In this document: positions 23,657 through 34,061 of the stretch, piece after piece
Layout of the letters: each line of letters begins with the position of its first letter
How positions within the stretch are numbered: the first letter of the stretch is position 1
Translations under genes and position numbers: made by a program
Notes under the pieces: generated by a model
Told to the model about the DNA's origin: nothing
The model's database searches: none
Seen by the model: the letters and a program-made list of their open reading frames with translations, nothing else
Assembly (NCBI GenBank): GCA_003116875.1
Contig: BCKT01000003.1
Location: 127,143 to 191,142 of the forward strand
DNA from: Takashimella koratensis
Lineage: Eukaryota; Basidiomycota; Tremellomycetes; Trichosporonales; Tetragoniomycetaceae
DNA length: 64,000 nt
Reading direction: 5' to 3'

Positions 23657-24600
23657 CTAGCTTGTTACCGATGTTCGAGAGATGCTTATTTCCAGTACTT
23701 CAGCTGATCCACCTTGTGGTTTGTGGGATGCCCACTTCCTCCCTTGCCCGTACCAATGCGCCTTCGGTAAAAAGCCAAGTGTTTCGGGAGGACGCCATCT
23801 GCTTATTTTGTCAGGCGGGCAGACCCAAATCCGCGGCCCCGGACGCAGCCCCTGCGTTCCCGATGAAACACCACGTCATCTCTCGCTCTCCTCCGCCCGG
23901 GTGGCACCACACCCGAGCTAATTTTACCAACTCGTCAAAATTTTCCCTGTTCGCCTGTTGCTTCTCTCGGACATGTCCGAAGTCGAGCCGTATCCCATCG
24001 CTCTCCCCTTCACTCCTACCCCACCGGTCTTCTCTGACGTTCTGCCCCTGCGCCCCGTTGATTCAACCCCTCTCCGTGCGGCCCGGACGCCGCGTCCCAA
24101 TGACGCTCCGACGCTGCGCCCTGTCCAAGACTCTGCCTGCCTTCCTTTACCTCGCCGGCAAGACCGGTCCCCATCGCCCTCCCACCTCTCTGCCTCCATT
24201 CTTCTCGTAACTCTCCTTTTTTTCCTAGCCCTGACCGAAATCCAAGCTGGGCTCGTCTGAGACCAGAGTAGCAGCGGCACTGGACAAGCTAATCATCAAA
24301 AGAAAAGGTTCCACTCGCGCGATCTGAGGAGAATACCCCTTGATCACTGGGCGGATCTCGACTTACTCCTTTCTCGATTCGAAAGGCATTTTTTCTCTTG
24401 TTCACGTTCAACATCTCTCATCATTCGATTCGTGCTTGCGGCCTCCTTTCAACATTTGCTAAGCGAGGTTCTCACACACCTCTAGAGATCGTATCACAGA
24501 CGCAGAACGCTGCAACCACTGCATTGAACCAACGTCGGCGGCACGGCATGCCAGCCGTCTTGTCTATTCCATTCCTCATTCCACGCGTCTCTTGTCCATC
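23657..24600. other. Intergenic region with one doubtful ORF
   Basis: 944 nt between the SDR and the ZIFL-like carrier. A 96-codon frame from the ATG at 23973 to 24260 codes a Pro-rich segment with a hydrophobic C-terminus. It may be part of the carrier's long leader or chance; I do not call it a gene. Nothing else is visible. Confidence 0.4.
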
Positions 24601-26776
24601 ATGCTCCCACGATCCAGCCGATACGCAACGCCTCTCCCAACATCGCAGGTTGCGGTGCTCATGGGCGTCCGGCTCGCCGAGCCAAGTGAGTTCAATGCTA
24701 CAGCCAACAAATACAGCGCTGACCACTTGCAGTCGCCTACACCGTCATCTTCCCATTCATCAACCAGATGGTAGAGGAGCTCAAAGTCACCGATAACCCA
24801 GACAAGATTGGCTTCTACTCTGGTCTGATCGTATGTTCCTTGCATATGGGCTGAACCTCCTGCTGACCTTCTCAAAGGAGAGCGTCTTCGCCCTTGTGCA
24901 GTTCTTCACCGTTTACCACTGGGCCAAGCTATCCGAGTGAGCACCCTCATCGCGCCTCCCAAGCCACCGCTAACAAATTTGCAGCCGAGTGGGTCGACGA
25001 CCGGTTGTTTTAATCGGGCTGCTGGGAGTCGCCATCTCTGGAACGCTTTTGTACGTCGCTCCACAATCCTCAATCGAACTACCTGCTTACATCCCTCAGC
25101 GGTCTTTCGACATCGTTCTGGATGATGCTTGTCTTCCGATGTCTCTCTGGTGCATTAAACGGCAACGTCGCTGTCATCAAGGCTTCGCTTGGAGACATCA
25201 CCGACGACACCAACTCGACTGAAGCGTTCGCGATGTATGGCCTCACGTGGACCGTGGGCGCTATCATTGGAAACGCGATCGGCGGATACCTCGCCCACCC
25301 AGCCGAGCGATTTCCAGAGCTGTTTGGCAAAGTTCAGCTCTTCGTTGCACATCCCTTCCTCTTGCGTAAGTGTAGTCTAGCTATGGTCATGTTTTGGGCT
25401 GCTCACTGTCGTCTAGCATGCCTCGTCACTGCATGTTGCACTTTGGTCGGCATCTTGTTCGCGCTCTTTGTCTACCGCGAGTCCCTCCCTTCACTACAAA
25501 ACGTAATGCCCTCGACACCTCGCCAGGCGCCTCGCGTTCGATTGGGCAAGCATAAGCGCAATGCGTCGTCGATCTCGACCGACATGTCGGAGGACGACAC
25601 GCTTATGAGTCCCATGAGTCCGGCGACTCCGGACAAGGCACGCGCGCCCGCCGATTTTAGGGGTCCATCAAGGGGTCAGGAGTGGGGATTCTGGCAGCTC
25701 ATTGCGTTGAAAGAGGTCCGAATCATGAGCGTCACTTTGTTTCTAAACTCGTGAGTGATTCTCATAGAAGATGAGCTGAACTATCAGATTTGTGAGCGGT
25801 GCTTGGGGTGCAGCGTCGTTGCTCTTCTTCTTCGACAAGAACAAGTGAGTTTGTCGGGCGTTGAGATGGAGAACTTCTGCTGACTTACAAACAGTGGCTT
25901 GAGCATGACTGTGAGTTGAGCAGCTGTACTGACTCTATCTCAACCCAGAGACGCAACTAATTCTGTTCAGGCTCCAGCGATTGGCGCAGCCCTCTCACTC
26001 AACGGATTCTGGACCATCGTCTGCCAATTGGTCTTCCTCACCCGAATTCGAAACGCCTTGGGCATCTCCCGCGCGTACAAGCTCCTCTCGTTTGGATGGA
26101 TTCCGGTCTGGTTTCTCCTCCCTCACCTTCGTAACGTCCTTGAGTGGGCTGAGACACCTATCCCGACGGTCCCGACTGCTCACCAGGCCGCAATCACTGC
26201 TGTTCGATACGCTGAGACTAGGAGCTGGACCGTTTCAATCGCGGTGAACATGTTGCTCAGCTTTGTCACGTTTGTCGGCATGGCCAACAGTTTGCTCATG
26301 GTGCTTGTCAACCAGAGTGCACCAGATCGCTCAGCCCTTGGCGCTGTGAACGGCATTTCGACCGCTGTTGGGGTGAGTTGTCTCTACACGCTTTACAAAC
26401 ACAGGAATTGACGAGTGTTTCAGTGTATGGCAAGAGTAATTGGCCCTTCCCTGGTCAGCGCGGTGAGTATAGCCTCCTCTATATGGTCAGAGCTGCTGAG
26501 CTGACCTTTTTGCAGCTCTTCGCCATCTCGATGGATGAGAAAATTCTAAATGGCCGACTATGGTGGATCGTCATGGTCATCCTCGCCTGCATCAACTTCA
26601 CCACTGCCCTCTTCGTCGCACCAGAACATTCGACTGGAGGGCTGTCGTCTATCCCTGAGGAAGAGGAAGAGGAAGCGCTCGTTGGGGAGGAAGGTCGAGA
26701 CTCATGGGATGGCGCAACCCCCATCTCTAGCCCCATCGCTCCCATCGCCACAACTGCTCGAATCGGCATGGCATAA
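24601..26776 (+). CDS. MFS transporter, ZIFL (zinc-induced facilitator-like) type
   Basis: Twelve-helix MFS carrier of the tetracycline-resistance/ZIFL branch, whose fungal members are mostly vacuolar or plasma-membrane exporters of unknown cargo. The start MLPRSSRYATPLPTSQ runs into VAVLMGVRLAEP, then splices to IAYTVIFPFINQMVEEL. Motif A is intact: WAKLSDRVGRRPVVLIGLLG. RCLSGALNGNVAVIKASLGD is the antiporter-type helix 4-5 segment. A Ser/Thr/Pro-rich central loop has MSPMSPATPDK, probably phosphorylated. The second half ends with an acidic tail (PEEEEEEALVGEE) and RIGMA. Many short introns; I joined most in frame. Neighbouring aldolase and TDT genes run in the opposite direction. Confidence 0.82.
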
Positions 26777-26981
26777 TTTAAAAGCCGTTCCACAGGGTGG
26801 ACCTTGCCTCACGATACGAATCTGTACACGTTCTGTGTTCTTAAGTCTGTGCCTCATGTTCACGATCATATACGGCTGCGATAATCTGTAGCACTTTATA
26901 GCAGGTAGACCCTGCTCTACAATGCATGTTGTTCTTCTACCCGAGTTGTCCACGTACAGGACTCGTGCGCTTCAAACTGTA

Positions 26982-27996
26982 TCAGGCCCTTGCGGCTTTG
27001 AGCTGCTCCGCAAACCAAAAGCCGATGGCCTTGACATCTCCTCCGATTGCAACCAAGTCGAAACGTTTCGAGAACTCGGCCGCCTGGACACCGTCGGTGA
27101 CAAGGATGCCCACCTTCTTGTTGTGCTTTTTGCATGCGGCGACGACGGCATCGATGGAGGAGATGTACTCAGGCTCTGTCCACTTGGCGGGGACGTAGCC
27201 AAGGATAGAGAAAGCGAGATCGTTGGGGCCAATGAACAGCATATCTAGTCCGCGTCAATCGAGGATCCTACCAAAAACGCTCTACCAGAGTGACTTACCG
27301 ACACCGGGGACCTGGGCAATGGCATCTACATTGCCAACGGCCTCCTTTGTCTCGATTTGCACCATGGTTATGAGCGTCGAGTTGGCCGTCTTAAGGTACT
27401 CGGGGGTAGTGATACCGTGGTTGATGGCAGAGAATGGCGAGCCCTGGCCGCGAATACCCAATGGAGGAAACTTGGAGCGGGAGACGACGGCAGCAGCCTC
27501 GGCGGCGGTGTTGATCATCGGGACCATGATTCCGCTGGACATTCGTCAGCATTGTTCCCGACGCTGTCCACGCTGTAGGGCTACTCACTGTGCTCCAGTG
27601 TCGAGGGCACGCTTGATGAGGTCGATTTCTGGGCCTCGGATTCGCACAACAGGGGAGACGCCGGCAGCTGCAACAGCACTGACACTGTCGTGCATGTCTC
27701 TGTCCCCGATGTTGCCTGTGAATTGTGCAGCAGGTCAGCTCTAGCCACAACAGACCTCGCGACACGACGTACCATGCTCGCAGTCGATGATGACCATCTA
27801 CAATGTCAAGTTAGTCAGCCATGACCCTCGTTTCTCGCCGGGAACAGATGCAGCTCACATCGAGTCCTGTCGATGCGACGACCTGGGCAGTGCGTGTACT
27901 GGGCAACATCATGAACGTCCCAAACATCGGCTTGTCGGCGCGCAAGCCGTTCAGGAGGTGCAGCCGAGGGTTTGAGATCACACTGTCGCCGGTCAT
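26982..27996 (-). CDS. HpcH/HpaI-family aldolase (paralog 1)
   Basis: Class II pyruvate-type aldolase, cleaving 2-keto-3-deoxy or 4-hydroxy-2-oxo acids to pyruvate or an analogue plus an aldehyde. The start MTGDSVISNPRLHLLNGL is followed by the exon joins TGLD/MVIIDCEHGNIGD, DTGAQ/GIMVPMINTA, QVPGV/DMLFIGPNDLAFS. Family landmarks: VRIRGPE, GIRGQGSPFSAINHG, MVQIETKEAV (metal-ligand Glu) and FIGPNDLA (metal-ligand Asp). The three intron positions match those of the second aldolase at 52511-53575, so the two are duplicates within this window. The C-terminal exon here (KKVGILVTDGVQAAEF) follows the standard family; the paralog differs there. Confidence 0.88.
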
Positions 27997-28356
27997 GTTA
28001 CTAAACTTGTCTGTATACCTGGGTAGGGTTCTGAAGGAGGGTGCTGGGAGGGAGATGGGCGTCGCGGCGTCTTCATCTCGTCGTTTATATGGTCGTGCTG
28101 TTGTCCAGTCGCGGTTAAACGGTCCGGTTGGAGGGTCATGTGTGGGCCGGGCAAAGTATGATCGGGATGCTCGGGATTTACAAATGCGCCTTTTGCGCGT
28201 CGGCGGTGTTGCGTCGGGATTCAAAATGAATCAAGAATCGGGTACGCAAAGGTCCATGCTTGTGCGAGGATATTACAGGTCAACGAATCATGCTACGACT
28301 ATGTTACAGAATGCAATGCTACTTGTTGATGTTATGCTAAAATGCTAGATGGATAG
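27997..28356. other. Intergenic region, promoter side of aldolase 1
   Basis: 360 nt between the TDT-type carrier stop and the aldolase start, both on the minus strand. No palindrome like that of the aldolase-2 promoter is present. Confidence 0.45.
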
Positions 28357-29830
28357 TTACACTTTCTCGACAGCGTCACTGGCACCGGCCCAACGCCGGA
28401 CTGGAGTGAACCCGTCGAGCTCGGGCGCGGCAAACCAAGTGCCTTGCCAGCACTTCCACAGCGTCATCGTGGACACGTAGAGCCAATGGAGGCAGACTTG
28501 GGCAGCGATGATGGCGCCAAACACACGGAAGGCGGGAGAGTCAATAGTATGTGCAAGGGCAATAGTTGCGGTTCCAAAGACACTGAAACAGGGCGGTCAG
28601 CTTCACGAACTCTCCACTTGGTTCCTTCCCATCATAGCTAAATCTGGCTGAAGACACTACTCACCCGATAGGAAAGGTGAGCGCCCAGAAGCTGACGGTA
28701 AAGCCGGTGGTGAAGATGGTCCAGTCCTTCCTTGCGGTGTCGAGCATCATCGCAAATGCGAGGATGTACCAGACGAGCCCCAATCCCCACAGCACCAGAC
28801 CAGCCACAAGACCTCCAGCATACACTGCGTCGGCGACGGCGCGGATCGACTCTGTCCCGAACCCGACGTCATAATCGTAGGCAAGAGTGCGAACGATGGT
28901 GCCGAGCGTAATGATGCCGTAGCTCCCTTGTCCACATGGTCCGAGAGGCAGGAACGCCGATGCGATCGCTGCGCCGAGCGGTGGACCGTGTAGCGCGAAT
29001 CGAAGCATTACTAGGGCAATGACGAGAAGGGCAGAAGGGACACCCGTACCCCATACGACATAGGCGGCGATGGCGGTGGAGCGGGCGAGAGCGGGGTCGA
29101 AGGGAGCCAGGGCCGTCGCGACGACCGCACCGGAAGCAGAAGCGACGACCGAGGTGACGATGGGGAGTAGCCAGTTGGGCGAGACGGATTGTAGGGTATG
29201 AGCGTGTCGAGTGAACCTGGGCGTCAGCTGATTTCCAACGAGAATACTTACAGGACGAAGACCATTCCGAGATTAATAACCATGCTCAACACGACGTTGA
29301 TCCACCATAAGCCAAGAGCCAGCCGAGCCCAGTGCAGACCCCACGCTGGAACACAAACAAACGCCACCATGTTCTGCAAAGGTCAAACAAAGAATCTGAC
29401 GGAATTCCCTCATGAGTGTACTCACGACGATAGTGGTCATTCCCATTGGAAGGCAGCCCCAGAATAAACCGGCCATGAAGTGATCCCTCACCGCCGAGAA
29501 AACCCCTCTCCATCGCACATAGCGGATCACCGTAGCCGCGAGCAACACCAGGAAGACGACCACGTTGAGGACGAAGACGATGATACCGAGGATCCGGAGC
29601 CAATGCGCCTGGTAAGGGTAGTTGTAAAGGAGGATTGAGACGACTCCGGTGCCCATGTTTATTGAGAAGAAGCTCGGTGGGAGATGGAGACAAGCTGTGT
29701 TAAGACGTTGTGCCAGGGTCCGATGGGGTTTGACGGCTGAGCAGTCATGCGAGGTAGTGTCGGATGGCTCTGGGGTTATCTCGTGCACGCCCATGGCGGT
29801 GAGCGTGCCGTCGACTTCGGCGGAGGCCAT
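28357..29830 (-). CDS. TDT-family transporter, Ssu1/Mae1-like
   Basis: Ten-helix tellurite-resistance/dicarboxylate transporter family protein; fungal members export sulfite (Ssu1) or take up malate (Mae1). A hydrophilic N-terminal tail leads to LPPSFFSINMGTGVVSILL, the conserved first-helix signature (P-x-x-x-F-x-x-x-M-G-T-G). WGCLPMGMTTIV, PNWLLPIVTSVVASASGAV, LPLGPCGQGSYGIITLG and the last exon TFPIG/VFGTATIALAHTI follow. GPCGQGSYG is close to the Ssu1 type. Introns near 29402-29425 and 28583-28664 join in frame. The C-terminus ends GASDAVEKV. I favour sulfite export over malate, at moderate certainty. Confidence 0.82.
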
Positions 29831-30482
29831 GGTGTGGACAAGGATTCAGCGCGATGGGAGGCTAAAGCTGGTGGGGGGTCCCATGCTACGATTAAATAGA
29901 AACGTGGGGCTCGAGGCTACGTTGCGAGGGGCAGCCGCTTCACCGAGTCGGCATTGGAGTGATAGGTTGGTACGAGAGTAGAGTGGTTCGTAAGTAAAGA
30001 TGTTCAGCTGACAGATTGCTGTGACTCGAGAGACTGACACCGAGGCCCGCTCCCTCTCGTTCCAGTGGCCAACACCAGACAAGCGATTCCAATGCAGAAA
30101 AATTCGTAAACAAGCTAGAAGAAGAAAGTTACGTAAAGCAGAGATCTGCTTGGGGACTGGGCAGCCGGAGCCGCGGGTGAGACGGCTCGGAGGTTGCGGT
30201 CCAGCTAGGCAGCAGTGGCAGGAAGGAAAGTACAGCACAGGAATGTCACGGGAGATGGAGCTATGCAAAGTATGGGGGGGAAATATACATGAAGGACGAA
30301 ACGAAGTAAAGCGGTATAGGTGTACGCCGCTGAACACGAGAAAGTCAGAAGTGTTGTCGTTCGTGTGAACATCGTTACGGTCGTTATCAGTCCAGCAATC
30401 CATCCTGTCGTCCCTCGTCCTCGTCGTTCATTCGTGATAATCGAACCATCGTAATCATCGTCGTTTGTACTCGACCACCGAC
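29831..30482. other. Intergenic region
   Basis: 652 nt upstream of the TDT-type gene and downstream of CHAT1. I see no gene or repeat. Confidence 0.5.
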
Positions 30483-31797
30483 CTACGCACCCACACATGT
30501 CCAACACGACCAAAATACAGGATCCTCGAAAGGGAACGAACCGTCGCAGAAGGGGAAATTCTCCTTGACGAGCTGGCGAACCAGTTCCTTCACTCGAAGT
30601 CGCTCTTTGCAATAGTGGTCCCGCTCAAAGAATGCGTCGCTGTTTTCGATGTCCCTTAGCCACAGCTGGGCCTTCTGCGAAGCCAGAGGAGGCGCCATCC
30701 CCTGAATCATTGAAACTCGAAGAAGCGTTGAGTGAATAGGCACGCGACGATGTCGAATACCGGCCACAGCGCTGTCACAACGCTGGCGGCACCCGCCTGG
30801 ATGAACGCGGTCTGAACGGTTAAAGGTTCGTCGGGGTGGAAAAGGTTCGCGGCGCCCACGCTGCACGCACTCAGAACGACACATCGTACTAGTCGAGTTT
30901 AGCGATATCTCGAGCTCCAAGCTGTCCGTCCATAAGGAGAAGGTAACTTCCTCCCCGCGACAAAACATCGCTCTTACCATGAGCCGCGATGAGGACATGG
31001 GTCGTTCCAAGGGGTAGATCGCGCAAATGTAGCGAGACTGCTTGCTTGGCGAGATGGATTCTGTGATCACGGAATCCGATGGAGGCCGCAATGAGGCACT
31101 CTTCTTTGGCAAATGGGAGGTGTGAAACGCCAATGGCAAGGAGCTTGTGTCCTTGTGCGACGCCGCTGTCATCTGCAGCTGCCGCCGCAGCTCGACAACC
31201 GGCATCAACAAGTCCGCTCGGGCTTTCGGTGACCTCGAATGAATTCAGCAGCCCTTTTGCGTCCCCTTCTTCATTCCATCTTGCCAAGGAAATGGGTATG
31301 CCTCGGAGCCGCCCGTGAAGGACAAGCGTGATCCCCTCGATTTGCACATGTTTTGCCGTTTTTAGCTCAACAAGAAAGTCGTTGAGAGGTTGCGAGACGT
31401 TCCTTCCAATCGACGACATCATGGCCGCAACGTCATGGCAAAACCGTCGATAATTGTCGTTTCCCCCCATTCGTTGAGATCGAAAAGACGCAATGTCTGA
31501 AAAAGCAGCGCCATCGGTGTGGGGTAGGTGTAGGGCAAAACTTCGGAAAAGACTTTTTTGACCGCCCCGAACGCATATGTCGATTGCTGGTGCATTCGCG
31601 ACAATTGCGTACGTCCCAGTTACGGTACTCATCAGAGAGACCGTCGGCCAACCCGAATCGAGCTGGAGCAACGCCTTGTCGAAGAGGTCGAAAAGCCGCT
31701 CGAAATGATTGTTGCTCGTGCTGCTGGACATGAAGGGTGGGAGTAAGGGTGAGTGTTGACTTGCCTGTCTGCAATGGACCACGATAGTGTACACCAT
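30483..31797 (-). pseudogene. CHAT1: truncated, frameshifted CHAT-domain gene
   Basis: Third copy of the locus's CHAT (caspase-like, HetF-associated with TPRs) protease domain. It corresponds only to the second exon of CHAT2 and CHAT3; the TPR exon is absent. The frame is open from 31797 through the His region (GTTHVLIAAHGKSDVLSRG) to a TAG at 30889-30891 just after ARDIAKLD. Comparison with CHAT2 (AREIVKFNYAGVRCVVLSACHVG) shows 7 nt missing there; the Cys region (VRCVVLSACSVGAANLFHPDEP) is intact but in another frame. One more base is missing near 30709, after FEF, before MIQGMAPPLASQKAQ. The conserved end (DGSFPFEDPVFWSCWTCVGA) remains. With the 7+1 nt counted, 1315 nt becomes a multiple of three. 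It is a relic, or makes only an N-terminal fragment. Confidence 0.85.
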
Positions 31798-32442
31798 TTA
31801 GCGTACAGCCCCCATGAGAGGAGAAAAACCCAAGACGTACAGGAAAGGAGGGAGAGAAGGATGACCGAAGATATGGCGAGAGCTGTTGCTAGAGACAGAG
31901 TAACAGCGTCGAGGATGGCAACATGCGATCCGAGGAGTCGGATTGGACTCGGTTCCACAAGGCCGTGTGCTTCAAGTGAGGCTGATTAGGCGCCTTTCCT
32001 ACGATGTCATGGAAATGGCCAGCCCGATGTAGTTATATGAGCTGGCGGATTCGTAAACGTGTATAGGGAAACTGTGGGCGGAAGTTGCCTGTCCTTGGAG
32101 CTGCCCGGATCGAGGAATTAGTTGACGATTGATTCTGATCCTTGGGACTGGCCGGGATGTCGGGGAGTGACTGCGCTTCTCCTATGTTGCTTTGCCGGTG
32201 GAAAGGATGGATGCGGACCAGCGGTTGGAAGAGGATGGGGAGTGGGGGATGGGATGAAGTGGAAGTATGATGAGAAACGAGATGAAACGATTCAAGACAA
32301 TGTCGTTCTTCACCTCTCACGTGTCTCTGGATCCAGGTTGCTTTGAGCTTTGACTCGCTCGCACCGCATCACCGTTGACAACGTCCTCATCTCGAGGTCT
32401 ATTCCATCATACTGTCTCGTCACTGTTCAAGCAGTCGCAACG
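31798..32442. other. Divergent intergenic region CHAT1/companion A
   Basis: 645 nt head-to-head spacer. No remnant of a TPR exon is recognisable on the minus strand; a hydrophobic minus frame at about 31958-31800 looks like chance. Confidence 0.5.
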
Positions 32443-33509
32443 ATGGTCTACGCCAACCACCAGGCCGAGCATAGAGCTACATTGCACTCTATTTCCGTTG
32501 AGGAGGCTGCGGAAATCGAGGCAGGGCGGGCTCGTCCCCAAACACGACTCGAAGATGTCCACGACAGCGCACAGCCCATTTTGGAGTCTCCTACCGAGGA
32601 CGCCATACCGTCTCATACAATGGAAGCCAAGAAGCTGAAGCAACTTGTTACGAGGGTATGTCTGCTATCTTGAGCCACATCTCCAGCTACACTGACCAAC
32701 TACTAAGCTCTGCAAAATACAGTTCCCGGACACAGCTTCACCGTCCGTCCTGGTCGACTTCATCAACTCCCGACTCCGTGCGATAATCCGCTTTGATGTG
32801 GACCGTCAACGCTGCGAAGACACGTGGTTATGGGCGGGAACAGACAAAGCATCGCTTGAACAGTTTAACAACTGCTACTTCAGCTTGATGGAAGACTGGT
32901 GCAACCTGATCGGTGGGGTCGATGATGCCATCCAGCCGGACGAGTCGAACGCGCCCGTTGACAACCCCGAGCTCACCTTCTTCGGGAAAGGAGTCACCGC
33001 ATTTGTTCGAAATCAAGTGCAAGCTTTCACAGTTCTTCGACAAGGGGACGCGCCGAGTCTTCGGCAGTGGTTCAAGAACTTTGCACATGTCGTCTCGCTT
33101 CCTTGGCGCCTGGGGTCAAGGGAGGAGATAAGGGATGAGGTCTGGATGCCGCTGGCTTGGGTCGTTCTTGCGTTCTACGATTTGGGGACGGAGAAAGAGC
33201 TGGGTGGTATTGCTGGTGAGTCCTCTGGCTGAGCTCTGATATCCTAGCTGGTGTCTGACCGAGAGGGTAGTCATCCGGAACGGGCTCTATGTCGTTCGGC
33301 ATCTCGTCATCATCGGCGCATTCAACGACGCCACGTGGAACGAGCTGAAGGCCACGCTAAAGTCGATCGACATGAACGACGAAATTAGCAGGATCAAAGC
33401 GGCAATGCTGGAGTGTCGCGCTCCCAAGAACACAGGCGGGGATGCCAGAGCCAAAGACTTTGACAGCAAGTTCCAGAAAGCCGAAACTTCCTCAATCTTC
33501 CGGATGTAG
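32443..33509 (+). CDS. Companion A: unrecognised protein paired with CHAT genes
   Basis: Not a family I recognise; 314 residues. Exons are 32443-32655, 32723-33215 and 33271-33509, with introns in phase 0 and phase 1. An acidic, Ser/Thr-containing N-terminal segment of about 65 residues (SISVEEAAEIEAG ... KLKQLVTR) is probably disordered. A largely helical body follows with FPDTASPSVLVDFINSR, SLMEDWCNLIGG, FGKGVTAFVRNQVQAF, LRQWFKNFAHVVSLPWRLG, WVVLAFYDLGTEKELGG and VIRNGLYVVRHLVIIGAFND. It ends FQKAETSSIFRM. It aligns end to end with companion B at 37676-38783, including intron phases. No signal peptide, membrane helix or catalytic motif is visible. Position between two CHAT genes suggests a substrate, inhibitor or regulator of the CHAT protease; that is inference. 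Confidence 0.75.
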
Positions 33510-34061
33510 GCGGTCGCACTTCGATTGATGGGATCAAGACAGGGGCTAGGCTGGCCAAATCGCTGGGCGTGTCCGATACCATTGGGTTTCTTCTAGGTGA
33601 CTGCTGTTGGTATTCTCTCTCGGCTCACAGGTATGGCGTTGTACATGCACATGGATATAGTCAAGGCACTCGTTGTACTTGTATATATGCACTTCCCTAT
33701 GATTGCGCCCTGTTCACGATCTCTTCCACCTGTCACAGCCTGTCTCGACCCTCGAGCCTCCCCAACCCTCATTGTCATTAACACCGTCGATGTCCCCACT
33801 GTTACCGCTGTTCCCGTCATCGTGTTCCGTAGTATCAATCATCCAATGGTATTCCTACGTCTTACTTGGACGCGGGTGTATGTCGATGTATATGAAGCTG
33901 CTGTTTCCGTCTCCAACGTCGGCTATAACCTCCTCCTCGTGTGCGTTCGCCAATGCATGCTTGTCCGATCCCCTTGGTCTCCTCCGGTATCCTCCGTATC
34001 TCCTGTCGTTCGTGTGACTCCCTCTCGTTCATCCAACCGCATGTACTCGCTCGCTTAGTCC
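33510..34061. other. Tail-to-tail spacer companion A/CHAT2
   Basis: 552 nt between convergent 3' ends. No gene recognised. Confidence 0.5.

Noticed and set aside
23299..24210. 303-codon plus-strand frame overlapping the end of the SDR
   Set aside because: Out-of-frame shadow of the SDR running into the intergenic region; composition is Arg/Pro/Ser-rich noise.
31800..31958. Hydrophobic minus-strand frame just upstream of CHAT1, possibly a membrane anchor
   Set aside because: No ATG and splice join to CHAT1 is convincing and no counterpart exists in CHAT2 or CHAT3.
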